A DNA stretch of 64,000 nt. Origin: JAFARE01 sp963777285. GTDB lineage: Bacteria; Chloroflexota; Dormibacteria; Aeolococcales; Aeolococcaceae. A program made the translations under genes and the position numbers. The stretch covers positions 186,001 through 250,000 of the forward strand of contig CAVZPR010000001.1 of the NCBI GenBank assembly GCA_963777285.1, in the 5' to 3' direction. This document shows, in pieces, positions 16,152 to 23,497 of this stretch. The notes beneath the pieces are model-generated. The model saw only the letters and a program-made list of their open reading frames with translations, searched no databases and had not been told where the DNA came from. Position 1 is the stretch's first letter. Every line of letters starts with the position of its first letter.

Positions 16152-16949
16152 GTGATGCCCACGTACCAGCTGACCCTGGAGTACGACGGGACCGACTTTC
16201 TCGGCTGGCAGGTGCAGCCGCACGGCCGGACCGTCGCGGGGACACTGCGCGACGCTCTGCGTGCCATCACCGGCGAGGACGCGGCGATGACGGCGGCGGG
16301 ACGCACCGACCGCGGCGCGCACGCGCACGGGCAGGTGGTGGGCGTCACGATCGAAGCGCGCTGGGACCCCACACGACTTGGCATGGCGCTCGACGCCACG
16401 CTGCCCGACGACGTCGCCGTGGTCGACGCGGCGCTGCGTGCCGACGGCTTCGACGCGCGCCGCGACGCGATCGACCGCACCTACCGGTACGTCGTGATCA
16501 GCCGGCCGGGTCGCGCCCCGGTGACGCGCCGCCACGCATGGTCTGTGCACGGACCCCTCGACCACGCGTCCATGAGCGGGGCGGCTCAGCAGCTGGTCGG
16601 CACGCACGACTTCGCCGCCTTCGGCCGGCCCACGAATCCCGGTGGCTCCACGGTTCGCACCGTGCACCGGGCCGATGTTTCGCATCACGCAACCGGTGAC
16701 AGCCGCGAGGGCCCGGTGATGGACGCGATCGTGATCACGGTGCGCGCCAACGCCTTCCTGCGCGGCATGATGCGCGCCTTCGCCGGTGCGCTGGTGCGTG
16801 TCGGCCAGGGTCGGGTGGCCGAATCGTGGATGCGCGAGCTTCTCGGCAACAAGACGTCTGCCGGCGCTGTGCCGCTGGCGCCGGCGCGCGGGCTGCACCA
16901 GTGGGCCGTCACGTACGGCTCCTACACGCTCGCCGGGAGCGGCGCATGA
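16152..16949 (+). CDS. truA: tRNA pseudouridine synthase A
   Basis: Makes pseudouridine at positions 38-40 of tRNA anticodon arms. The 265-residue product has YQLTLEYDGTDFLGWQVQP, the catalytic aspartate in AGRTDRGAHAHGQV, and FLRGMMRAFAGALVRVGQG near the C-terminus. GTG 16152 or ATG 16155 could start it. The stop overlaps the rplM ATG, so it is inserted between L17 and L13 as in many bacteria. Confidence 0.95.
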   Translation: MMPTYQLTLEYDGTDFLGWQVQPHGRTVAGTLRDALRAITGEDAAMTAAGRTDRGAHAHGQVVGVTIEARWDPTRLGMALDATLPDDVAVVDAALRADGFDARRDAIDRTYRYVVISRPGRAPVTRRHAWSVHGPLDHASMSGAAQQLVGTHDFAAFGRPTNPGGSTVRTVHRADVSHHATGDSREGPVMDAIVITVRANAFLRGMMRAFAGALVRVGQGRVAESWMRELLGNKTSAGAVPLAPARGLHQWAVTYGSYTLAGSGA

Positions 16950-17416
16950 CCATGCAAGCGACCTACCAGGCAAAGCCCGGCGAGGTCGAGGCCCGCTGGT
17001 TCGTGGTGGACGCGCGCGGCCAGACGCTGGGCCGCCTGGCGGTGAACGTCGCGCGGATCCTGCGGGGCAAGCACCGCCCGCAGTTCACGCAGCACGTCAA
17101 CACCGGGGACCACGTCATCGTGATCAACGCGCGCGACATCGTGGTCACCGGCCGCAAGCGCACGCTCAAGACGTACGACAGGTACTCGGGGTACCCGAGC
17201 GGACGGCGCACGCGCACGTTCGAGGAAGCCTTGCAGCGCGATCCGACCTTTCCACTGATCCACGCCGTGCGCGGCATGCTGCAGCACAACACCCTCGGCG
17301 CGGAGCAGCTCAAGCGGCTCCGCGTGTACGCAGGTCCGGATCACCGCCACGAGGCCCAGCGCCCGCAGGCGATCAGCTTCGGTGAGCTCGGGGAGGTCAT
17401 CAGTGCCCGCAGCTGA
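16946..17416 (+). CDS. rplM: 50S ribosomal protein L13
   Basis: L13 (uL13) is an early 23S rRNA-binding protein. ATG 16946 gives MTMQATYQAKPGEVEARWFVVDARGQTLGRLA. The product of about 156 residues has GDHVIVINARDIVVTGRK and the VRGMLQHNTLG signature. It overlaps truA by four bases and rpsI by fourteen. Confidence 0.95.
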   Translation: MTMQATYQAKPGEVEARWFVVDARGQTLGRLAVNVARILRGKHRPQFTQHVNTGDHVIVINARDIVVTGRKRTLKTYDRYSGYPSGRRTRTFEEALQRDPTFPLIHAVRGMLQHNTLGAEQLKRLRVYAGPDHRHEAQRPQAISFGELGEVISARS

Positions 17417-17801
17417 CAACTACCACTACGGGACCGGACGGCGGAAGCGATCCGTCGCGCGCGTGCGCATCTCGCCCGGCGACGGCATCCTCACCATCAA
17501 CCATCGCTCTCCCAGCGAGTACTTCGGCCGCCGCGACCTGGAGACCGTGGTGACCCAGCCGCTGCGGGCCACCGACAGTCTGGGACGGTTCGCGCTGAGC
17601 GTGAAGGTGAGCGGCGGGGGCGTGGCGGGGCAGGCCGGCGCCGTGTGCCATGGCATCGCGCGCGCCCTGGTCGCCGCCGATCCGGCGCTGCGCGCGGTGT
17701 TGAAGAAGGCCGGGCTCCTCACGCGCGACTCCCGTGAGAAGGAGCGCAAGAAGTACGGCCTCAAGCGCGCCCGCAAAGCACCGCAGTACACCAAGCGCTG
17801 A
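17403..17801 (+). CDS. rpsI: 30S ribosomal protein S9
   Basis: S9 (uS9) reaches the P-site tRNA with its C-terminal tail. GTG 17403 is favoured because the following YHYGTGRRKRSVARVRI matches the family; an in-frame GTG at 17382 would add seven residues. The protein ends in the expected KKYGLKRARKAPQYTKR tail. It overlaps the rplM stop. Confidence 0.95.
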   Translation: MPAADNYHYGTGRRKRSVARVRISPGDGILTINHRSPSEYFGRRDLETVVTQPLRATDSLGRFALSVKVSGGGVAGQAGAVCHGIARALVAADPALRAVLKKAGLLTRDSREKERKKYGLKRARKAPQYTKR

Positions 17802-17843
17802 CGTGCGCCCCGAGGCCGTCGCCGCCGGGGGGTGCGACCGGAC

Positions 17844-18620
17844 ATGAAGGGCGTGATCCTGGCGGGGGGCAGCGGGACGCGGCTGCATCCGCTGACGCGC
17901 ATCACGAACAAGCACCTGCTGCCGTTGCACGACCGGCCCATGGTGACCTTTGCGGTGGAGGCGCTGGTGAACGCCGGCATCAACGACATGATGCTGGTGA
18001 GCGGCGGCACGCATGCCGGTGAGTTCTTCCGTCTCCTGGGCAACGGCCACGAGTACGGCGTCGACAGAATGCTGTACGCATACCAGGAGCGTGCCGGCGG
18101 CATCGCGGACGCGCTGCAACTCGCGGAGCGGTTCGTGTCGCGGGAGCGAGTGGTGGTGATGCTCGCCGACAACGTGTTCGAGCACTCGATCCGCCAGCCC
18201 GTGGAACACTTCGCGGCGCAGGCGCGCGGTGCTCGCATCCTGCTCTCCGCGGTGGACGAGGCGGAGCACCTGCACCACCTCGGCGTCCCCGAGATGGACG
18301 GCGCCGGCCACATCGTGCGCATCGTGGAGAAGCCCGCGGAGCCGCCGAGCCGCTACGCGGTGACCGGGGTCTACATGTACGACGCCGCCGTCTGGGACGT
18401 CCTGCCCTCGCTGCAGGAGTCAGACCGAGGCGAGCTGGAGATCACCGACGTGAACAACTGCTACGTGCGCGACGGGACCATGGAGTACGACGTGCTCGAC
18501 GGATTCTGGGGCGACGCCGGCGAATCCATCGACGCGTACTACACGGTCAACGATTTCGTGCGCCACCACGGCGCCAACCGGCCACGCGACGATGAGCCGC
18601 AGCGTCACGGCGGCACCTGA
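17844..18620 (+). CDS. RmlA-type sugar-phosphate nucleotidylyltransferase
   Basis: Expected to activate a hexose-1-phosphate with an NTP (glucose-1-phosphate thymidylyltransferase family) for polysaccharide synthesis. ATG 17844 gives MKGVILAGGSGTRLHPLTRITNKHLLPL, the nucleotide-binding signature, and the LADNVFE segment carries the metal-binding Asp. VEKPAEPPSRYAVTGVYMYD and FWGDAGESIDAYY are typical of RmlA. The product is about 258 residues, shorter than the usual 290. It overlaps the next glycosyltransferase by 29 bases, so both probably serve one surface-glycan pathway. The true sugar is not readable from sequence. Confidence 0.8.
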   Translation: MKGVILAGGSGTRLHPLTRITNKHLLPLHDRPMVTFAVEALVNAGINDMMLVSGGTHAGEFFRLLGNGHEYGVDRMLYAYQERAGGIADALQLAERFVSRERVVVMLADNVFEHSIRQPVEHFAAQARGARILLSAVDEAEHLHHLGVPEMDGAGHIVRIVEKPAEPPSRYAVTGVYMYDAAVWDVLPSLQESDRGELEITDVNNCYVRDGTMEYDVLDGFWGDAGESIDAYYTVNDFVRHHGANRPRDDEPQRHGGT

Positions 18621-19383
18621 CGCCCCGGCGGCGATCCGGGCGTCCGTGCTCGGCTGCCCGGTTGACGTGGTCGACGTCGCCACCGCCGTCGCGGCGCTGG
18701 CACGCTTCATCGACACTGCGGCGGCGCGCCAGGTGGATCCCGCGCTGGTCGTCACGCTCAACCCGGAGATGGTGATGCGCGCGCGGCGGGATCCGCGCTT
18801 CAGAGCCCTGCTGCACCACGCTGCACTGCTGGTGCCCGACGGCATCGGCATCGTCCGTGCCCTGCGCCGCCGCGGGTATCCGCGTGCGGAGCGCGTCACC
18901 GGCGCCGACCTGCTCGCGACGTACCTGCCCCGCGCGGCCGCCGCCGGGCATCGCATCGCGTTCTGCGGCGCGGCCCCGGGGGTCGCGGCCGAGGCGGCAC
19001 GCCGCCTGCAGGCGCGCCACCCCGGCCTGCGCATCGTCGCCGCGGATCCCGGCGCGCCGGACGCGGCCCTCGCCGCACGGCTGCACGAAGCCCGGCCGCA
19101 ACTGGTGCTCGCGGCCTTCGGCGCGGGAGCCCAGGAGGTGTTTCTGGCCCGCCACCTTGCCGATATCGGCGCCGCCGCGGGCATGGGGGTGGGCGGCACC
19201 TTCGACTATCTCAGCGGCCGTCTGCCGCGCGCGCCGGCGCCGGTGCAACGTGCCGGCCTGGAGTGGGCCTGGCGGCTGGCACGGGAGCCGCGCCGCGTCC
19301 GGCGCCAGCTCGTGCTGCCGGCGTACTGGCTGCTGGAGCGCCGCGAGGCAGCCGCGAGTCGTCGTGGCTCCGGGGTGCGCTGA
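18592..19383 (+). CDS. WecG/TagA/CpsF-family glycosyltransferase
   Basis: This family (GT26) transfers sugars such as N-acetylmannosamine to undecaprenyl-linked intermediates in teichoic acid or exopolysaccharide synthesis. The 263-residue product has the family motifs TLNPEMVMRARRDPRFRALL, LLVPDGIGIVRALRRRG, RVTGADLL, AFGAGAQEVFLARH and GVGGTFDYLSGRLPRAP. No signal peptide is visible; the C-terminal basic helix could touch the membrane. It overlaps the upstream nucleotidyltransferase and the next gene starts three bases after its stop. Confidence 0.88.
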   Translation: MSRSVTAAPDAPAAIRASVLGCPVDVVDVATAVAALARFIDTAAARQVDPALVVTLNPEMVMRARRDPRFRALLHHAALLVPDGIGIVRALRRRGYPRAERVTGADLLATYLPRAAAAGHRIAFCGAAPGVAAEAARRLQARHPGLRIVAADPGAPDAALAARLHEARPQLVLAAFGAGAQEVFLARHLADIGAAAGMGVGGTFDYLSGRLPRAPAPVQRAGLEWAWRLAREPRRVRRQLVLPAYWLLERREAAASRRGSGVR

Positions 19384-19385
19384 CG

Positions 19386-20090
19386 GTGCTGAGCGTCGTC
19401 GTGCCCGCGTACAACGAGGAGGACCGTCTCCCGGCGACGCTGCTCAAGCTGCGCGGCTACCTCGACGCCGAGGGGGACGCGTACGAGGTCCTCGTGGTCG
19501 ACGACGGCAGCCGCGACGGCACCGTCGCAATGGTCGAGGAGATGGTGGCGCGCTGGCCGGAGCTGCGCATCCTGCCGCAGGGCGTGAACCGCGGCAAAGG
19601 CGCCGCGGTGCGGGCCGGCATGCTGGCGGCGAACGGCGACCTGCGGCTCTTCAGCGACGCGGACCTCAGCACGCCCATCGAGGAGCTGCCCAAGCTGCGC
19701 GCCCGCATCGCGGGACGCTGCCAGGTGGCGATCGCGTCCCGCGCGCTGCCGGAGAGCGTGATCGACGAGCACCAGCCCGGACACCGCGAGATGATCGGAC
19801 GCTCCTACAACCGCCTGCTGCGCGTGCTCGCCCTGCCAGGACTGCACGACACCCAGTGCGGATTCAAGCTCTTCGGCGCCGACGCAGCGGTGGCGTGCTT
19901 CGAACCGTTGCGCACGCTGCGCTTCGGCTTCGACGCAGAGGTGCTGCTGCGCGCCCGCCGGCTGGGTTGGACCGTGGCCGAGGTGCCGGTGCGCTGGCGG
20001 CACCGCGAGGACTCTCGCGTCAGCCCGCTTCGCAACTCGGCGCGCACGCTCTACGAGCTGCTCACGCTGCGCATGAACGCGCGGCGGTGA
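19386..20090 (+). CDS. Family 2 glycosyltransferase (dolichyl/polyprenyl-phosphate glucosyltransferase-like)
   Basis: GT-A fold enzyme, probably transferring a sugar onto polyprenyl phosphate. GTG 19386 gives a VLSVVVPAYNEEDRLPATLLKLRGYL start. Motifs are VLVVDDGSRDGT, NRGKGAAVRAGML, FSDADLSTPIEELPKL (the DxD-like metal site), HDTQCGFKLFGADA and LRFGFDAEVLLRARRLGW, which place it with Alg5/YkcC-like enzymes. It has no C-terminal membrane domain (234 residues). It is the third gene of the glycan mini-operon. Confidence 0.85.
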   Translation: MLSVVVPAYNEEDRLPATLLKLRGYLDAEGDAYEVLVVDDGSRDGTVAMVEEMVARWPELRILPQGVNRGKGAAVRAGMLAANGDLRLFSDADLSTPIEELPKLRARIAGRCQVAIASRALPESVIDEHQPGHREMIGRSYNRLLRVLALPGLHDTQCGFKLFGADAAVACFEPLRTLRFGFDAEVLLRARRLGWTVAEVPVRWRHREDSRVSPLRNSARTLYELLTLRMNARR

Positions 20091-20147
20091 GCCGGTGGCT
20101 TCGATAGAGTCTGCTGGCTGCACAAGCTCGATGCGCAGGAGCGGTAT

Positions 20148-21221
20148 GTGAGAACGCCCGAGGCCGCAACCCAGGATGCGCGTGGGATCGACGCGCGCGT
20201 GGCGGATTCCCCGCTGGTGGGCCTTCGCTACCACGTGGACGCGTGGGCGGCGGACCTCGAGGTGCAGGTGGAGCAGGTGCAGCAGCGCATCGCGACGATC
20301 GCGGCGTCGCGCTCGACGCTGATTCAAGCGTTGCGCGACAACGAGGACATGCGGCGTCATGTGCTGCGCGCGCTGCACAGATATGCAGCGCCGGACGTGG
20401 TGCGTTGCTTTCACGAAGGGCTCGCGCTGGGCGCGGAGCTGGCGCGGCTCGACGAGGAAGCCGCGGGATTCAAGCGGCGGCTGGAAGCGGCTGCCTCGCA
20501 GCGGGACACGTTTCGCTCCATCGCGGCGACGCTGCGACGGCTGGCGGCCTCGGGCACGGTGGCGGTCAACGAGCGCTCGAGCCGCATGAGCCAGGCGTCG
20601 CGGCAGATCTTCCAGATCGGCGACGAGGAGCACGAGGAGATGACGCGCGCCATCCTTGACGGTCCCATGCAGCGGCTGACAGACGCCGCATTCGAAGCAG
20701 AGCTCGCGGGGCAGCTGGTGGCGGGCGATAGCGACGCCGCGGTGAAGCACGCGTCGCGCTGCCGCGTCGCCACCGCAGACGCTGCGCGGAGGCTCGACGA
20801 GATCATCACCCGGCTGCGGCCGGTGACCGGGCAGCGCTCGCTTGTGCATGCGCTGCGCGAGCTCCTCGCCGCGTGCCCGGCGCGCGTGCACGTCATCGGC
20901 CGGGAGCGTCGCCTGCAGGCGATGCAGGAGCTGACCGTGTTCCGCATCGTCGAAGAGGCGGTGGACAACGCGATGCGCCACGGTCATTCGTCACGCATCG
21001 ACGTGATCCTCTCCTTTCATCATGAGCGCGTCGTGCTCGTCATCAAGGACGACGGTGAGGGCTTCGACGTGCCCGCGACCGAGGCGCGCCTCGGTCGCAC
21101 CCGGGCGCTAGGACTGATCGAGATGCACGAGCGCGCGGCGCTGGCCGGCAGCCGCCTGGAAGTGCGCAGCCTCATCGGCGCCGGCACCGAGGTGCGCGTC
21201 ATGCTGGCGCAGAGGCGCTGA
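20148..21221 (+). CDS. DegS-like cytosolic sensor histidine kinase lacking the phosphoacceptor His
   Basis: Resembles the DegS/NarL-type sensor kinases (HisKA_3 plus HATPase). There is no membrane segment; residues about 30-60 and 100-165 form coiled-coil-like helices, as in DegS. The dimerisation box reads RAILDGPMQRLTDA around residue 170 where the family has an H-D-G-P sequence; codon 170 is CTT (20655-20657) and a single base change to CAT would restore His. The ATP site looks intact: EEAVDNAMRHGHSS (N box) and IKDDGEGFDV (G1). A ribosome site (AGGAG) precedes GTG 20148. Either a regulator that uses ATP or dimerisation only, or a sequence error. No response regulator gene lies next to it. 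Confidence 0.75.
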   Translation: MRTPEAATQDARGIDARVADSPLVGLRYHVDAWAADLEVQVEQVQQRIATIAASRSTLIQALRDNEDMRRHVLRALHRYAAPDVVRCFHEGLALGAELARLDEEAAGFKRRLEAAASQRDTFRSIAATLRRLAASGTVAVNERSSRMSQASRQIFQIGDEEHEEMTRAILDGPMQRLTDAAFEAELAGQLVAGDSDAAVKHASRCRVATADAARRLDEIITRLRPVTGQRSLVHALRELLAACPARVHVIGRERRLQAMQELTVFRIVEEAVDNAMRHGHSSRIDVILSFHHERVVLVIKDDGEGFDVPATEARLGRTRALGLIEMHERAALAGSRLEVRSLIGAGTEVRVMLAQRR

Positions 21222-21226
21222 CGACG

Positions 21227-21613
21227 GTGGCTGTGGTGCGCATGGAGCGCGACGACGGCGCCGTGGTCGCGTCCACCGTCGAGGTGGGCGAGAGCCTGTG
21301 GCGTCGCTTCATGGGCCTGATGGGGCGCCCGGGGCTGCCGGAGGGTCATGGGCTGCTGCTGCGGCCGTCAAGCTCCATCCACATGTTCTTCATGCGGTTC
21401 CCCATCGACGCGGCGTTTCTGGATCGCGAAGGCCGGGTGCTTCGCGTGTACGCCGGGCTCAAGCCGTGGCGCATCAGCAGCGTGGTGCGGCACGCGAAGG
21501 CGGTGGTCGAGCTGCCCGCGGGCACGCTGGCGGCGGCCGGAGTCGGCGCCGGCGACACGGTGCGATTCGTCGACGCGGCGCAGGACCCACCTGGAGGTGG
21601 CGAGCATGGCTGA
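21227..21613 (+). CDS. DUF192 family protein
   Basis: A 128-residue member of the small DUF192 family, whose biochemical role is unsettled. Family motifs are visible: SLWRRFMGLMGRPGLPEGHGLLLRPSSSIHMFFMRFPIDAAFLDREGRVL and GAGDTVRF. Unlike many DUF192 proteins no signal peptide is present. It starts five bases after the kinase gene and overlaps the next gene by eight bases, suggesting an operon. Confidence 0.85.
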   Translation: MAVVRMERDDGAVVASTVEVGESLWRRFMGLMGRPGLPEGHGLLLRPSSSIHMFFMRFPIDAAFLDREGRVLRVYAGLKPWRISSVVRHAKAVVELPAGTLAAAGVGAGDTVRFVDAAQDPPGGGEHG

Positions 21614-22346
21614 CGGGCTGATCGCGGACACGGTGTCGATCGACGGTCACGGCGGCGACGCGATCCCCGCGTACCGGGCCCGCCCCCAGGGTGCCGGCCC
21701 GGCCGGGGCGGTGGTGGTCATCCACCACATGCCGGGGTGGGACTGGTCGAGCAAGGAGATCGTGCGGCGCTTCGCCGACGGCGGTTACCTGGCGCTGATG
21801 CCCAACCTGCACCATCGCGAGGCCCCGGGCGCCAGCCCTGAGGACGCGTCGGCCGCCGTGCGGGCAGCGGGCGGCGTGCCCGATGAGCGGCTGGTCGGCG
21901 ATGTTGCCGCGGCACGTGAGGCCTTGCTCGCCCTGCCCGAGTGCAATGGGAAGGTCGCGGTGATCGGCTACTGCTCGGGTGGCCGCCAGTCGTTCCTCGC
22001 CGCGTGCAGCCTCGAGTTCGACGCGGCGGTCGACTGCTACGGCGCCTTCGTGGCCGCCGCGCCGCCGCCTGAGAGCCCGGTGCAGGTTCGGCCCGTGCTC
22101 GAGCAGGCGGCACATCTGTCGTGCCCGCTGCTGGGGCTCTTCGGCGCCGAGGACAGCCACCCGTCGCCCGACGAGGTGCGTCAGATCGACGAGGAGCTGA
22201 CCCGGCTGGGCAAGGACCACGAGTTCCACGTCATCGACGGCGCCGGGCACGCGTTCTTCGCCGTGGACCGGCCCAACTACCGGGTCGAGGCGGCGCGCGA
22301 GGGGTGGCGCCTGATCTGGGACTGGTTCGGGCGTCACCTGACCTGA
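21606..22346 (+). CDS. Dienelactone hydrolase family protein
   Basis: Alpha/beta hydrolase of about 246 residues. ATG 21606 fits the family start and avoids the DUF192 frame. The catalytic triad positions are readable: nucleophile Cys in GYCSGG, Asp in FGAEDSHPSPD and His in DGAGHAFF. HHMPGWDWSSKEIVRRFADGGYLALMPNLHHR is typical. Substrate unknown; members often act on lactones or esters. No signal peptide, so cytosolic. Confidence 0.88.
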   Translation: MADGLIADTVSIDGHGGDAIPAYRARPQGAGPAGAVVVIHHMPGWDWSSKEIVRRFADGGYLALMPNLHHREAPGASPEDASAAVRAAGGVPDERLVGDVAAAREALLALPECNGKVAVIGYCSGGRQSFLAACSLEFDAAVDCYGAFVAAAPPPESPVQVRPVLEQAAHLSCPLLGLFGAEDSHPSPDEVRQIDEELTRLGKDHEFHVIDGAGHAFFAVDRPNYRVEAAREGWRLIWDWFGRHLT

Positions 22347-22387
22347 TCGTCCCGGCGGGCGGCGCCGCGGGCGAGCACGCTGGCGGC

Positions 22388-23026
22388 GTGTTGCGAGCCG
22401 CCCGCGACCTCCTGCTCGACGCGTTTGCTCCGCGGCGCTGCGCGGTCTGCGAGGCGGTCGGCCCGCCCATCTGTCGCGTGTGCCTCGCGCGGCTGGCTGC
22501 GCTGCCCGCGCCACGGCGCCGGGTGCAGCGACACGGCGTCGCCGTGGCGGCGTTCGACTTCACCGACCCGGTGCGCCAGGTGCTGCACCGCGGCAAATAC
22601 CGCGGCGACCGGGTGGCCCTCGAGGCGCTGACCCGGCTCGCGGCAGAGCGCTGCCGGCCGGCGCTCCGGGGCGCTGTGCCTGACGCGATCGTCGCCGTGC
22701 CCCTGGGCGCGCGGCGGCGGCGGCGGCGCGGCTACAACCAGGCGGAGGTGATCGCCAGGGGCATCGCCGAGTTCGCCGCGGTGCCGCAGGCGGCCGGGCT
22801 GGTGCGTGTGCGCGAGACCCCGCCGCAGGCGGAGCGGGACGAGGCGCAGCGGCGGCGCAACGTGGCCGGGGCGTTCCGCTGGGAGGGATCGGCGCTTGCT
22901 GGCGCGGCGCTCTGGCTGGTGGACGACGTGCTCACCACCGGCGCCACGGCTGAGGCGGCCGCCGCAGCGCTGGCGGCGGCCGGCGCTGCGCGGGTCGATG
23001 TGGTGGTCATCGCAGCGGTGCCGTAA
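22388..23026 (+). CDS. ComF family protein / double zinc ribbon phosphoribosyltransferase-like
   Basis: ComF proteins carry an N-terminal CxxC zinc motif and a C-terminal phosphoribosyltransferase (PRTase) fold and support DNA uptake or nucleotide scavenging. Here GTG 22388 gives CAVC and CRVC near residues 18-35, then KYRGDRVALEALTRL, VPLGARRRRRRGYNQAE and the PRTase PRPP loop LVDDVLTTGATA. The product has 212 residues. No other competence genes are visible in the window. Confidence 0.87.
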   Translation: MLRAARDLLLDAFAPRRCAVCEAVGPPICRVCLARLAALPAPRRRVQRHGVAVAAFDFTDPVRQVLHRGKYRGDRVALEALTRLAAERCRPALRGAVPDAIVAVPLGARRRRRRGYNQAEVIARGIAEFAAVPQAAGLVRVRETPPQAERDEAQRRRNVAGAFRWEGSALAGAALWLVDDVLTTGATAEAAAAALAAAGAARVDVVVIAAVP

Positions 23027-23057
23027 AGCTGTGAACGCCGACGTATCATCAGGGCAC

Positions 23058-23438
23058 ATGGCTCGGCCCGGCCGCTTCCGCGGCTCGCGGCGCGACGTGG
23101 GCGAGATGCGCGTGAGCGTCGTCGCCCAGACCCCCGAACCGGTACGCGTTCGCACCTACGCCGAGGCCCGGGTCGGGAGGCTGCGACGGCACTCACGCCT
23201 GCAGGACGCCAGTATGGTGGTGACGGCCGCGCCCGGCCGGACGCCCCCCTGCCACGTCGAGCTGGTCGTGCACCTGCACCACACGCGCCTGGTTGCGACG
23301 GCGGACGCCGAGACCGTGCAGGAGGCGATCGACGTCGCCGTCGACAGGGCGGACCACCAGGTCCTGCGGCAGAAGGAGAAGATCACCGACCACAAGGGCC
23401 TGCGCGGCGCCGACGGCATCGATCCGGTGGGCCTCTGA
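23058..23438 (+). CDS. hpf: Ribosome hibernation promoting factor (short S30AE form)
   Basis: Binds the decoding region of idle ribosomes. ATG 23058 gives a basic 15-residue lead (MARPGRFRGSRRDVGEMRVSV) and then an S30AE-like domain, with YAEARVGRLRRHS, HVELVVHLHHTRLVATADAETVQEAIDVAVDRADHQVLRQKEKITDHKG. At 126 residues it lacks the long-HPF dimerisation domain. A TATCAT box ends eight bases before the ATG, so its transcript may be leaderless. It stands directly before secA, a common neighbour. Confidence 0.8.
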   Translation: MARPGRFRGSRRDVGEMRVSVVAQTPEPVRVRTYAEARVGRLRRHSRLQDASMVVTAAPGRTPPCHVELVVHLHHTRLVATADAETVQEAIDVAVDRADHQVLRQKEKITDHKGLRGADGIDPVGL

Positions 23439-23497
23439 CCCGCTGAATCGCCGGCGGCGGCGGTTTGGCGCCGCCCATCCCCTGCCATCATGTAGCC

